The notes under the pieces were generated by a model. It had not been told where the DNA came from. It was given only the letters and a program-made list of their open reading frames with translations, and did not search any database. Below are positions 18,303-27,056 of a DNA stretch of 64,000 nt, in pieces. The position numbers and the translations under genes are program-made. The DNA lies in contig NZ_JAGEOJ010000025.1 of NCBI RefSeq assembly GCF_017573505.1, positions 62,001 through 126,000 of the forward strand, in the 5' to 3' direction. Every line of letters begins with the position of its first letter. The first letter of the stretch is position 1. This DNA is from Actinomadura barringtoniae (GTDB lineage: Bacteria > Actinomycetota > Actinomycetes > Streptosporangiales > Streptosporangiaceae).

Positions 18303-18707
18303 ATGCCTGCGGATGGCGACAAGATCCTGAAGGATAACTTCGCGGCCTGGGTGCTGGACCTGGGGCTGAGGGTCGAGGAATTGGGCGAACGGCGGGCCGT
18401 GCTGCGGCTGCCGTGGTCGGACAGGCTCGCGAGGGAGGGCGGCGGGCTGAGCGGTCAGGCGATGATGGCGGCGGCCGACACCGCCACGGTGATCGCGGTC
18501 TCGGCGGCGCGGGGCGAGTTCGTGCCGATGACCACCGTGCAGCAGTCCACGAGTTTCCAGCGGCCGATCGTGGCCAAGGACGTTCTGGTGGATGCGCGGA
18601 TCACCAAGTTGGGGCGGACGCTTGCGTTCGCGGACATCTCGCTTACGGGTGAGGGGGACGCCGAGGCGGCTGCTAAGGCGACCACCGTCTACGCGATCCT
18701 CGGCTAG
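18303..18707 (+). CDS. PaaI-type thioesterase (hotdog fold)
   Basis: 134 residues from ATG 18303 (GGCGGGG upstream; GTG 18294 and TTG 18300 are alternatives). The sequence GGGLSGQAMMAAADTATVIAV is the hotdog helix with the active-site aspartate typical of PaaI/YigI thioesterases, and TTVQQSTSFQRPIVAKDVLVDARITKLGRTLAFADISL is the family's strand pattern. It probably hydrolyses acyl- or aryl-CoA thioesters in the cytosol. The stop overlaps the stop of the opposite LuxR gene by four bases (CTAG). Pairing with a P450 suggests breakdown of a ring- or lipid-like substrate, which is inference. Confidence 0.87.
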   Translation: MPADGDKILKDNFAAWVLDLGLRVEELGERRAVLRLPWSDRLAREGGGLSGQAMMAAADTATVIAVSAARGEFVPMTTVQQSTSFQRPIVAKDVLVDARITKLGRTLAFADISLTGEGDAEAAAKATTVYAILG

Positions 18708-21388
18708 GGGACTGGCTGCAATTGGAGGCGGGCCAGTTCCTTGCGCGAGGAGATGCCCAGCTTGGGATACGCCTTGTAGAGGTGGTACTCGACCGTGCGG
18801 GGGCTGAGGAAGAGCTGCGAGGCGATTTCCCTGCTGCTGATGCCCTCGGCCGCCAGACGTACGACTTGGAGTTCCTGGGGCGTCAGGCGGTCTAGCAGAT
18901 CAGGGGCCGTTGCCTGTTGGTGAGAGGCGAGGGTGGAGGTCGTCTCGCCGGTGGCTCGGAGCTCGGAACGGGCCCGTTCTGCCCACGGAGTTGCCTTCAG
19001 GCGCTCGAAGATCTGCGCTGCCGAACGAAGTGGGCCGCGGGCGTCGCTGCGGCGGCGGGCGCGGCGTAGCCATTCGCCGTAGAGGAGTTCGGTGCGCGCT
19101 CGTTCGAACGGGCGGGCACCGTCCTCCTCATGGAGGTGGAGGGCCTCTTCGTAGGCCTTGCCGGATGAGTCGGCCTCGTGGAGGAGGGCTTGGCTGCGTA
19201 GGGCTACGGCACGCGTCCAGGGGATGTGTGAGGCGTCGGCCCACGAGGTGAAGCGGGCAAGTGCCTCGTGCGCGCGTTCAGGCTGCCCGGCCCGTACGGC
19301 CGCCTCGATCTGGTCAGCGGCGGCGACCATCGTGCCTGCGGTGAAGCGGCGGGGGCTCTGGGCGACTTCCTCCAAACGAACCAGCGCGGCCTCATAGCGG
19401 CCCAGCCCTAGGTCCAGGAGACCCAGCGCCACGTCGGCCAGCCCGCCGGAGGGCGGCGGCGCGTGCTCGACCAGGCGATGCAGCCGTTCCTCGTCGCCCT
19501 CGATGGCCGCCAGCCGCGCCAGTACGGCGCCGACGCGGCCCTCGCGGCGTTCCATGCCGATGTCGCGGGCGATCGTGATCGCCTCCTGGCCGGTGGCCTC
19601 GGCGTCGCGGTGCAGGCCGGCGGCGATCTGCACCTGCGCGAGCGCCTGCAGGACGTTCGGCAGCACGCCGATCAGGCCCTCGCGGCGGCAGCGTGCGGCC
19701 TCGGCGACGGCCAGCTCCTGTGTGAGGCGGTCGTCGCCGACGATGAGGCCCCAGTAGATGGCCTGGGTGAGGTCGGAGCCCTCCGAACGGGCCGCAGCGA
19801 CCTGCTCGGCCAGGAGGGGGAGGCCGGCGGCGTAGTCGGCCTTGATCAGATGTCCCAGGGCCCGTACGGCGGGGTCGTCGTGGCCGGTGGCGCGCAGCAG
19901 TTCGACGGCCCGGCCGATGGTCTCGGCGTCGCCCGCCGACCACGCGTAGGTGGCGCCGGTGCGCAGCATCGCGGGGACGTCGCCGGGCTCGGCGTGCTCG
20001 GCCTGCGCGATGAGGAGCCGGGCGGCGGCGGGCGGGTCGCCGCGTTCGAACTCCACGGCCGCGCGGATCCGCGCCAGCCGGGCGAGATCGGCGGGCGACT
20101 CGGCCAGCTTCTCGGCTCGCTGGGCGAAGTCGTCCGCCTCGGCGGGGCGGCCCGCCCGGAAGACGGCGTCGGCCGCGCGGCCCAGCCGTCGTGAACGCTC
20201 CGACAGCGACGGGCTGAGCTCGGCGGCGTGCTGGTAGAGCGTGGCGGCCGGGCCGTAACCTGCACGGCTCAGCGCGCGTTCGGCCGCCTTCTCGAGGTCG
20301 GCGGCGACCGCCTCGTCGGGCGACATCGTGATCGTGGCGCGGTGCCGGACGCGGCAGTCGGGGTCGTCGGCCGCCTCCGACAGCGCCCGGTGAACGCGGA
20401 TCCGCTGCGCCGCGACCGCGCCGTGGTACGACGCGGAACGGATCAGCGGGTGCCGGAAACGGATCGCCGAGCCGGTGACCTCGACCAGCCCGGCCCGTTC
20501 CGCCTCCTCCAGGTCGCCGAGGCCGAGGCCGAACGTCGCGGCGGCGGCGAGCAGCGAGGGCATGTAGCCGCGGCCCTCGGCGGACGCGATCAGCAGCATG
20601 TCGCGGGTCTTGTCGGGCAGCCCGGCGATCTGCGCGCGGAACGAGGCGGTCACGCGTTCGGCGAGCGGCAGCGGCGCCGAGGACTCGGGCATGCGCCGCG
20701 TGGAGCCGAACTCCAGCAGCGCCAGCGGGTTGCCGTCCGACTCGCGGACGACCCGGGAACGCAGCGACGGGCTCAGCGTCGCGTGGCGTTCCGACAGCAG
20801 GTGCTCGGCGTCGGCCCTCGCCAGCCGGGTCAGCTGGAGCTCGGGCAGGCCGGGGGTGGCGAAGCCGTTCTCGCGCGCCGCGAACATCATCACGACGCCC
20901 TCGACGGCCAGGCGCCGGGCGGCGAACAGCAGCGCCTCCGTCGTCGCGACGTCCAGCCACTGCGCGTCGTCGATCAGGCAGAGGACCGGGCCGTCCTCGG
21001 CGAGGTCGGCGAGCAGGGTCAGCACGGCGAGGCCGCAGATGAAGCGGTCCTGCTCGGCGGCGCCGACGATCGTGCCCGTCCCGGTCGGCCCGAACGCGCC
21101 GCGCAGGGCCGCCGCCTGCGCCTCGGGCAGCGACTCGACGCGGTCGCGCACGGGCCACAGCAGCTGCAGGATCCCGGCGAAGGCGATGTCGCGCTCGGCC
21201 TCGAACCCGGTGACGCGCAGGACCCGCGCGCCCCGGCACACCTCGTCGCCCGCCGCCCACTCCAGCAGCGCGGACTTGCCGATGCCCGCCTCGCCGCGCA
21301 GCACGATCGAGCCGCTGCGCTGGTGGTCGCGCGCCGCGTCGATCAGTTCGGTGAGCCGCGCCAGCTCGTCATCACGCCCGTAAAGCAC
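18704..21388 (-). CDS. Large LuxR-family (LAL/MalT-like) ATP-binding regulator
   Basis: About 894 residues. The N-terminus has YGRDDELARL followed by Walker A GEAGIGKSALLEW and a Walker-B-like CLIDDAQWLD, i.e. an AAA_16-type STAND ATPase. Long TPR-like helical repeats follow, and the C-terminal 65 residues are a LuxR helix-turn-helix (LTPQELQVVRLAAEGISSREIASQLFLSPRTVEYHL). GTG 21388 is preferred since relatives begin just before YGR; the frame could open at TTG 21397. It is divergent from the Old Yellow Enzyme gene, so it is a candidate regulator of that gene and perhaps of the P450/thioesterase pair. LAL regulators usually respond to a small molecule and ATP. Confidence 0.92.
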   Translation of the reverse strand: MLYGRDDELARLTELIDAARDHQRSGSIVLRGEAGIGKSALLEWAAGDEVCRGARVLRVTGFEAERDIAFAGILQLLWPVRDRVESLPEAQAAALRGAFGPTGTGTIVGAAEQDRFICGLAVLTLLADLAEDGPVLCLIDDAQWLDVATTEALLFAARRLAVEGVVMMFAARENGFATPGLPELQLTRLARADAEHLLSERHATLSPSLRSRVVRESDGNPLALLEFGSTRRMPESSAPLPLAERVTASFRAQIAGLPDKTRDMLLIASAEGRGYMPSLLAAAATFGLGLGDLEEAERAGLVEVTGSAIRFRHPLIRSASYHGAVAAQRIRVHRALSEAADDPDCRVRHRATITMSPDEAVAADLEKAAERALSRAGYGPAATLYQHAAELSPSLSERSRRLGRAADAVFRAGRPAEADDFAQRAEKLAESPADLARLARIRAAVEFERGDPPAAARLLIAQAEHAEPGDVPAMLRTGATYAWSAGDAETIGRAVELLRATGHDDPAVRALGHLIKADYAAGLPLLAEQVAAARSEGSDLTQAIYWGLIVGDDRLTQELAVAEAARCRREGLIGVLPNVLQALAQVQIAAGLHRDAEATGQEAITIARDIGMERREGRVGAVLARLAAIEGDEERLHRLVEHAPPPSGGLADVALGLLDLGLGRYEAALVRLEEVAQSPRRFTAGTMVAAADQIEAAVRAGQPERAHEALARFTSWADASHIPWTRAVALRSQALLHEADSSGKAYEEALHLHEEDGARPFERARTELLYGEWLRRARRRSDARGPLRSAAQIFERLKATPWAERARSELRATGETTSTLASHQQATAPDLLDRLTPQELQVVRLAAEGISSREIASQLFLSPRTVEYHLYKAYPKLGISSRKELARLQLQPVP

Positions 21389-21502
21389 GCAATACAAACT
21401 ACGGGGCCGAGTACCGAAACCTTACGGATGCCGCCCGTATCGGGCCGCTCGTAGCTTCATCACCAGCGAGAACGACGACTACAAGTGATGCGGGTGAAAG
21501 CG

Positions 21503-22579
21503 ATGAGCGAGCTGTTCGAGACCGTGAAGATCGGTGCGCTGGAGCTGCCCAACCGGCTGGTGATGGCGCCGATGACGCGCAGCCGCGCGTACGAGGCCGG
21601 TCAGGTGGACGAGCTGGTGGCCGAGTACTACACGCAGCGGGCCGGGGCCGGGTTGATCATCACCGAGGGGACCCAGCCGAGCGTGATCGGCCAGGGCTAC
21701 ATCTCCACGCCAGGCCTGCACAACGACGACCAGACGCGGGCCTGGCGGGCGGTGACGGACGCGGTGCACGCCGAGGGCGGCCGGATCTTCGCCCAGATCA
21801 TGCACAGCGGCCGCGTCGGGCACCCCTACCTCTACCCGGACGACGCGCTGCCGCTCGGGCCGTCGCCGATCGCCTCGGGCGAGCAGCTGTTCACCGTGGA
21901 CCAGGGCATGCTCGACCACCCCGAGCCGCGAGAGATGACCCTTGAGGACATCGCGCAGGCGGTCGACGACTTCGTGGTCGCCGCGCGCAACGCGATCGAG
22001 GCCGGTTTCGACGGCGTCGAGCTGCACGGCGCCAACGGCTATCTGATCCAGCAGTTCCTGGCCGACGGCAGCAACCGCCGTACCGACTCCTACGGCGGCT
22101 CGGTCGAGGGCCGCATCCGCTTCGCCGTGGAGGTCGCGCGGGCGGTGAGCGACGCGGTCGGCGCGGACCGCGTCGGCTTCCGCGTCTCACCCGGCGGAAC
22201 GGCGAACGGCGTGAGCGAGAGCGACCCCGAGGAGCTCTACACGGCGCTGCTGCGCGAGCTGGCTCCGCTGGGCCTGGCGTACCTGCACGTGATGGAGCTC
22301 GGCGACCGCGCGCTCACCCGGGTCGTACGGGCGGCATGGCCGGGCACGCTGATCCTCAACCCGCACCCGACGCCGTCATCCTTTCCGGCCATGCCCGAGT
22401 ACGGAGTCGAGGCGCTGCGCGAGGGCGTCGCCGACGCGATCGCGTTCGCCCAGCTGTGGCTCGCCAACCCCGACCTGCCCGCCCGCATCAAGGCCGGCGG
22501 CCCGTACAACGAGGCCGACCCGGCGACCTTCTACGGCGGCGACCACCGCGGCTACACCGACTACCCCAGCCTTGTTTGA
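21503..22579 (+). CDS. Old Yellow Enzyme family ene-reductase (NADH:flavin oxidoreductase)
   Basis: About 358 residues from ATG 21503 (GGTGA upstream; ATG 21488 and GTG 21485 are in frame). Shows the FMN TIM-barrel: LPNRLVMAPMTRSRA near the N-terminus, FAQIMHSGRVGHP, FDGVELHGANGYLIQQFLA with the His/Asn pair that binds the substrate carbonyl, SNRRTDSYGGSVEGRIRF, and ADAIAFAQLWLANPDLP near the phosphate site. It reduces activated C=C bonds of enals, enones or nitro compounds using NAD(P)H. A structured intergenic repeat starts seven bases after its stop. Confidence 0.93.
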   Translation: MSELFETVKIGALELPNRLVMAPMTRSRAYEAGQVDELVAEYYTQRAGAGLIITEGTQPSVIGQGYISTPGLHNDDQTRAWRAVTDAVHAEGGRIFAQIMHSGRVGHPYLYPDDALPLGPSPIASGEQLFTVDQGMLDHPEPREMTLEDIAQAVDDFVVAARNAIEAGFDGVELHGANGYLIQQFLADGSNRRTDSYGGSVEGRIRFAVEVARAVSDAVGADRVGFRVSPGGTANGVSESDPEELYTALLRELAPLGLAYLHVMELGDRALTRVVRAAWPGTLILNPHPTPSSFPAMPEYGVEALREGVADAIAFAQLWLANPDLPARIKAGGPYNEADPATFYGGDHRGYTDYPSLV

Positions 22580-22585
22580 TTGGCT

Positions 22586-22720
22586 TTCGCGGCCTCGGAG
22601 GCCTCGCCTGGCGGCTCGGCCTTCGAACCACAAAAGCGGCGAGCGCGACATCGCTTCGCGATCTGAGCGGGCGACTTCGCCTTCGGCTCGTCACCCGCTC
22701 AGTTAGCGCGCTCGCGTGCG
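22586..22720. repeat. Structured intergenic repeat, copy 1
   Basis: Shares most of its 135 bases with 53244-53383. Pairings: GGAGGCC (22597-22603) with GGCCTTC (22618-22624, one G-T); GCGAGCGCG (22639-22647) with CGCGCTCGC (22707-22715), enclosing the small hairpin ATCGCTTCGCGAT (22650-22662) and the stem CTGAGCGGG (22663-22671) / CCCGCTCAG (22694-22702). It begins seven bases after the stop of the ene-reductase gene and lies between convergent genes. No known repeat family is recognised. Confidence 0.85.
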
Positions 22721-22741
22721 TGGCGGGTCGGCCGCAAATGG

Positions 22742-22773
22742 ACGTCCCGGCGGTCCTGGGACCGCCGGGACGT
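22742..22773. terminator. 15-bp near-perfect palindrome, probable bidirectional terminator
   Basis: ACGTCCCGGCGGTCC pairs with GGACCGCCGGGACGT around a two-base centre. It lies between the ends of the convergent ene-reductase and NlpC/P60 genes. No long T-run is present. Confidence 0.65.
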
Positions 22774-22786
22774 TCTCGCGCAGGTC

Positions 22787-23356
22787 TTAGTAGCCGGGGC
22801 GGACCGCGCCGGCGAAGTTGCGCTTGTAGTAGCTGTTCAGCTTGATCCGCTTCACCGGCTTGCCGGTCGTGGAAGCGTGGATCATGTAGCCCTTGCCCAC
22901 GTAGATGCCCATGTGGCTGCGGCCCGAGTAGAAGAACAGCAGGTCGCCGGCGACCGCGCCCTTCCACGAGACCTTGTACTTGACCGCCCGCCAGATCTGC
23001 TGGGTGGTCCGCGGCAGCTTCACGCCCGCCTTGCGCCAGGAGCCGCCGGCGAGGCCGGAGCAGTCCCACGAACCGGGGCCGGTGCCGCCGTAGCGGTACG
23101 GGTCGCCGATCTGCTTGTAGGCGTAGCGGACGGCGTAGGCCGCGCGCTTCTTCTGCCGCGTCTTGCGGGCCTTGGAGATCTTGCCTGCTGCGCTCGCCTG
23201 AGCCGCTGCCTGCCGCTGGGCGACCTGTGGAGCGGACGCGTTCGCCGGGCCGGCGACCAGGAGCGAGGCTCCGACCGCGACCGCCGTGCTGAGCGTGATG
23301 CCACCGGCGAACAGCTTGAGGGGGTTCCGGAGGGTATGCAGGACGACTCCTGTCAT
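22787..23356 (-). CDS. Secreted NlpC/P60 peptidoglycan endopeptidase (first paralogue)
   Basis: About 189 residues from ATG 23356. The signal peptide has RNPLKLFAGGITLSTAVAVGASLLVAGPANASA with a probable cut after ANA. The catalytic domain holds DCSGLAGGSWRKAG (nucleophile Cys), GDLLFFYSGRSHMGIYVGKG (catalytic His) and MIHAS (third polar residue). It should cut the D-Glu/m-DAP bond or a similar stem-peptide bond outside the cell. A long upstream extension of the frame to 23557 is better explained as leader RNA. A paralogue with about 80% identity in the catalytic domain follows upstream on the same strand. Paralogue comparison also raises a possible CTG start at 23341, preceded by CAGGAG. Confidence 0.9.
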   Translation of the reverse strand: MTGVVLHTLRNPLKLFAGGITLSTAVAVGASLLVAGPANASAPQVAQRQAAAQASAAGKISKARKTRQKKRAAYAVRYAYKQIGDPYRYGGTGPGSWDCSGLAGGSWRKAGVKLPRTTQQIWRAVKYKVSWKGAVAGDLLFFYSGRSHMGIYVGKGYMIHASTTGKPVKRIKLNSYYKRNFAGAVRPGY

Positions 23357-23560
23357 CGTGGTGGTGCCTACCGGGCAGCCCTCACCGCAGGCGGTGGCAC
23401 CGCCGTACGAGATGGGGTTGCTGGCGTATTCCGGCTCCGGCGGTGCCCAGGGAAGGGAAAGGCACCGAGAGCGCGGACGCGTTCCGGCTCCGCGCATCGG
23501 GTCTGCGCGGACGCGGCCGTCGGACGCGGGCTCTTCGGCGGCGGGAGGCTGGGGCACCGC
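23357..23560 (-). promoter_or_regulatory. Structured leader of the first NlpC/P60 gene
   Basis: The minus strand ends in GGCTGCCCGGTAGGCACC just before the start codon; the paralogous gene has GGCTGCCCCGGTAGGCAT at the same place. Upstream are GC-rich inverted repeats such as GGCGGTGCCACCGCC and two GGAGCCGGAA motifs. Cell-wall hydrolase genes of actinobacteria are often preceded by ydaO-type c-di-AMP riboswitches, and the shared 3' block resembles the 3' end of that class, but I could not verify the complete consensus. Confidence 0.35.
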
Positions 23561-23862
23561 TGCCGCGTCGACGTGAATGTTCTGTTATCTGCTTGGTTCC
23601 ATTGGCGTACGGAACCGGCAAGAAACTAGCGACGCCCCGCCATGTCCGGCAAATCCCGGGACCGTCGATAAGCCCGAACGGGTGTTCCGGCATACCGGGT
23701 ATGTGGGGCGCCGCCTGCACCGATTGATGTGAATTTAAGGTTCGTGTGATGTGAGTCACAGTTTGCGGCGGATGTACCCGCTGAGCTTGCCCGACACGGT
23801 GCGTACAGGGTGCGACTCAATGGGTTGCGGCCGGTTTATCGACCGTTCGCCACCCGCGACTC

Positions 23863-24450
23863 TCAGTAACCGGGGCGCACGGCGCCGTTGAAGTGCCGCT
23901 TGTAGTACCCGGAGACCTTCACACGCTTGACCCGCTGCCCGGAACTGGGCGCGTGGATCATGTAGCCCTTGCCCACGTAGATGCCCATGTGGCTGCGGCC
24001 CGAGTAGAAGAACAGCAGGTCACCCTTGGCGAGACCCCTGAAGGAGACCTTGTACTTGACCGCCCGGTAGATGGCGTACGTGGTGCGCGGCAACCTCACT
24101 CCGGCCTTGCGCCAGGCGCCGCCGGCGAGACCCGAGCAGTCCCACGAGCCGGGGCCGTTGCCGCCGTAGCGGTAGGGGTCGCCGATCTGCTTGTAGGCGT
24201 AGGCCACGGCGATGGCGGCCCGGCGCTTCTGCCTGGCCTTTCTCGACTCCGCGACCTGCGCGTCGCCGCTGAGGCCTCCAGCCGCGACACGTGCGGTGGC
24301 GCCTGCCGCGACACGTGCGGTGGCGCCGGTCTCGGCCCTGGCCGGTGTGGTCGGCAGCGCCACGGCTCCGGCGACGGTCGCCGTGCTCAGCGCGCAGCCG
24401 CCGAGAAGCAGTTTCGTACGGGGGGAAAGAGAAGACGCGACGGTAAACAG
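23863..24450 (-). CDS. Secreted NlpC/P60 endopeptidase (second paralogue), start region unusual
   Basis: The catalytic domain is intact: DCSGLAGGAWRKAG, GDLLFFYSGRSHMGIYVGKG and MIHAP. Upstream, the same frame encodes a clear signal peptide (TKLLLGGCALSTATVAGAVALPTTPARA), but between it and the in-frame TGA there is no ATG, GTG or TTG; the first such codon is GTG 24363, inside the signal peptide. Two explanations fit: initiation at CTG 24450, which has GAGGAG five bases upstream, or a one-base insertion in the six-base G-run at 24420-24425 that separates GTG 24463 or ATG 24475 from the rest. Aligning with the paralogue shows a two-base difference right after the start. The role is as for the paralogue; the end is firm and the start is open. 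Confidence 0.8.
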   Translation of the reverse strand: MFTVASSLSPRTKLLLGGCALSTATVAGAVALPTTPARAETGATARVAAGATARVAAGGLSGDAQVAESRKARQKRRAAIAVAYAYKQIGDPYRYGGNGPGSWDCSGLAGGAWRKAGVRLPRTTYAIYRAVKYKVSFRGLAKGDLLFFYSGRSHMGIYVGKGYMIHAPSSGQRVKRVKVSGYYKRHFNGAVRPGY

Positions 24451-24463
24451 GATTGCTCCTCAC

Positions 24464-24620
24464 CTCGCTGTTCATGCCTACCGGGGCAGCCGGGACAGCG
24501 GGGTGAGAAACAAATGTCGGCTGACTTTCCGCCAACCCCTGGATGGCTTCGGGGAGGCGCTGAGGGGACCCGGTTCCATGCCTCTGGTCTGCATGGATGC
24601 GGCCGGCCGTCCGCGAGCGC
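24464..24620 (-). promoter_or_regulatory. Structured leader of the second NlpC/P60 gene
   Basis: The minus strand carries GGAACCGGGTCCCC, several GC-rich inverted repeats and the terminal block GGCTGCCCCGGTAGGCAT shared with the paralogue's leader. GGAACC is a piece of the c-di-AMP riboswitch consensus, but the middle GGGTGAA-type element is not seen clearly, so the riboswitch identity is only a suggestion. Confidence 0.35.
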
Positions 24621-25059
24621 ACCCTCACTCGGGTGCGTGAATCGTTGGGGTTTCGCGTGATCGCGGCGGCCCATTGTTCGCTTTCGCGGCGACACTTGCG
24701 TCGCCGCGGCACACGGAACCACAGCACTCACACCTCGGCAATACCCGGCCCCTCGGAAGGGCTTTCTGGATCAAGAAATTGCCGATTACTCGCAGTGATC
24801 TGCGCAGCGGAAACGCGGCGCCGGTTTATCCGGCTGTGATGCCGACCACATTCGGCCTCCGGATGCCCCACGTGTCCATCTCGGCGAGTTGGTGGCGCGA
24901 TGTCCGAATTGAAATGGCGCCCGCCGTCCGGCGGGCGCCGCTGCCTTTCCGTCCGATGGACCGTGCCTCGACGGCGCGTCCAGTGGCCCGTTGCGGCCAA
25001 TCACGATTGTGTTATCCAGGTCACTTTCCGTGGCTGGTACGGCGCCCCACCCGGGCCGA
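24621..25059. other. Gene-free stretch
   Basis: Contains the likely promoter of the second NlpC/P60 leader and a somewhat less GC-rich segment (24700-24850). No reading frame with family motifs or convincing codon bias was seen. Confidence 0.5.
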
Positions 25060-25359
25060 TCAGCCCCAGGAGGCGGCCGAGGAGTCGACGTACGGCGCGT
25101 TCGGCGGCAGGACCTGAGCCGGCCCCTCCGGGCGCCCCGGAGTGACCGACCCGGCCTCCATCCGGTCCCGGACGCACTTGGCCAGAGTGAAGGTCGAGGT
25201 GATGAGGTACAGCCCGCCGAGCGCCAGGAAGGCGCGGATCCAGACCGGCGCGGGCATGTAGACGATGCCGAGCGCCATCGCGGCGACCGAGACGGCGAAC
25301 GAGATGATCGCCTGGATGAAGAATGCGGTCGTTCCCTTGAGCTGCAGGAAAGCGTTCAT
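25060..25359 (-). CDS. YiaA/YiaB-like small inner-membrane protein
   Basis: 99 residues from ATG 25359. Two hydrophobic helices, TAFFIQAIISFAVSVAAMALGIVYM and WIRAFLALGGLYLITSTFTLAK, followed by VRDRMEAG, match the two-helix domain of YiaA/YiaB proteins. The last 30 residues are a proline-rich cytosolic tail. The function of the family is unknown. It stands alone, divergent from the GH1 gene. Confidence 0.85.
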   Translation of the reverse strand: MNAFLQLKGTTAFFIQAIISFAVSVAAMALGIVYMPAPVWIRAFLALGGLYLITSTFTLAKCVRDRMEAGSVTPGRPEGPAQVLPPNAPYVDSSAASWG

Positions 25360-25579
25360 GGGGACAACTGTGCGCCGGGCCGGGACGCCGATCCTGAGTA
25401 GGAGTGCGGGGATCTCTACTCAGGTCCGCGCCGCGCGCCCCTGAGTAGCCCGCCCCTCGACCGGTCACCCGGAGCCGTCAGCCGGATCCGGCCATCGGGG
25501 ACGTGCCCATTGACAAGTCTCCCTCCCGCACCTGTTATCCGAGCAAGCTTCATATCCCGTGCTCCCGGGAGGAGAACCA

Positions 25580-26947
25580 GTGCCCCGCAGGTCACGCACC
25601 TCGCACGTCCTGGCCGCGCTCGTGCTGTCCGCCGCGGCGGCGGTCACCGCCGCCCCGCCCGCCGACGCCGCAGCCGCCGACGCGGCGCCACGCCCCGTTC
25701 CCGCCGGCTCGAAGTTCCCCGCGAACTTCCTGTGGGGCGTGTCCACATCCGGCTTCCAGTCCGAGGGATCGTTCCCCGACAGCAACTGGACGCGGTACGT
25801 GGCCCGGAAGGCGTACGGCATCAAGGACCCGTACAAGAACAGCGTCGACTTCCGGCACCAGTACCCGCAGGACGTGCAGCGCGCCAAGAGCCTCGGCGTG
25901 AAGGTGTTCCGCACCTCCATCGAGTGGGCGCGGATCGAGCCCCGCAAGGGCTTCCGCGACCCGAAGGCGCTGGCCTACTACGACGACCTGATCCGCCGGA
26001 TCCGCACCGCGGGCATGCGGCCGATGCTGACGCTCGACCACTGGGTCTACCCCGGCTGGGTCGCCGACCAGGGCGCCTGGGACAACCCGCAGACGGTGAA
26101 CGACTGGCTGCGCGAGGCCAAGTTCATCGTGGACCGCTACAAGCGGCAGGGCGTCATCTGGATCACCTTCAACGAGGTGAGCCAGAACCTCTACCACGAG
26201 CTGCTCGCCCGGCCGATGAACCCCGACCAGTTCATGAAGATGCGCGCGGGCATCACCAAGGCGCACCGCGCGGCGTACGACATGATCCACAAGGTCGACC
26301 CGGGCGCGCCGGTCTCGACCAACCTGGCCTACGGCTCGATCGCCAACCCGCTGTTCGACGCCGCGATCTTCAACCAGGTGACCGACAAGCTCGACTACCT
26401 GGGGATCGACTACTACTACGGGGCCAACGCCGAGAACACGACCGCGCGGTACTCGCTCAGCGGCGAGTTCTGGAAGATCGACCCGGAGCCCGAGGGCCTC
26501 TACTACGTGCTGAAGAGCTACCACCGGCGGCTGCCCAAGCTCCCGATCTACATCGTGGAGAACGGCATGCCGACCGACAACGGCAAGCCGCGCGCCGACG
26601 GCTACACCCGCGCCGACCACCTGCGCGACCACATCTACTGGATCCAGCGCGCGATGGCCGACGGCGTGAAGGTGATGGGCTACAACTACTGGAGCCTCAC
26701 CGACAACTACGAGTGGGGCAGCTACCGGCCGCGCTTCGGCCTGTTCACGGTGAACGCGCTGACCGACCCCAAGCTCACGCGGCACCCGACCGACGCCGTG
26801 CCCGCGTACCGCGCGATCATCGCCGACCACGGCGACCCGTCCGGCTACGTGCCCAAGCGCCGCCCCGGGTGGTGCTCCATCGAGGACCCGATCGCCACCT
26901 GCTTCGGCAAGATCCCGACGCCGCCCGTCCCGTACCGGATCCGCTAG
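25580..26947 (+). CDS. Secreted glycoside hydrolase family 1 (beta-glucosidase-like)
   Basis: About 455 residues from GTG 25580, which has GGGAGGAG five bases upstream. The signal peptide is RRSRTSHVLAALVLSAAAAVTAAPPADA. The GH1 barrel follows: FPANFLWGVSTSGFQSEG, VFRTSIEWARIEP, ITFNEVSQN (acid/base glutamate; the usual Pro after NE is Val), YYYGANAENT and YIVENGMPTD (nucleophile glutamate), then YWSLTDNYEWG. Both catalytic glutamates are present. Secretion of GH1 is unusual compared with the common cytosolic enzymes. The short tail with two cysteines (WCSIEDPIATCFG) could form a disulfide. The stop lies in an 18-bp tandem repeat. Confidence 0.93.
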   Translation: MPRRSRTSHVLAALVLSAAAAVTAAPPADAAAADAAPRPVPAGSKFPANFLWGVSTSGFQSEGSFPDSNWTRYVARKAYGIKDPYKNSVDFRHQYPQDVQRAKSLGVKVFRTSIEWARIEPRKGFRDPKALAYYDDLIRRIRTAGMRPMLTLDHWVYPGWVADQGAWDNPQTVNDWLREAKFIVDRYKRQGVIWITFNEVSQNLYHELLARPMNPDQFMKMRAGITKAHRAAYDMIHKVDPGAPVSTNLAYGSIANPLFDAAIFNQVTDKLDYLGIDYYYGANAENTTARYSLSGEFWKIDPEPEGLYYVLKSYHRRLPKLPIYIVENGMPTDNGKPRADGYTRADHLRDHIYWIQRAMADGVKVMGYNYWSLTDNYEWGSYRPRFGLFTVNALTDPKLTRHPTDAVPAYRAIIADHGDPSGYVPKRRPGWCSIEDPIATCFGKIPTPPVPYRIR

Positions 26948-27007
26948 GCGGGCCGGATCGGCTAGGCGGGCCAAATCCGCTAGGCGGGCCGGATCGGCTA
27001 GGCGAGC
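26936..27007. repeat. Four 18-bp tandem repeats spanning the GH1 stop codon
   Basis: Units at 26936, 26954, 26972 and 26990, each a variant of CGGATCCGCTAGGCGGGC. Because 18 is a multiple of three, every unit presents TAG in the same frame, so the GH1 gene is followed by three spare stops. Confidence 0.9.
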
Positions 27008-27056
27008 CGGAATTGCCGAGCGGAACGACCCTTACGTTGCCCGCGTTGGAGGAGAC

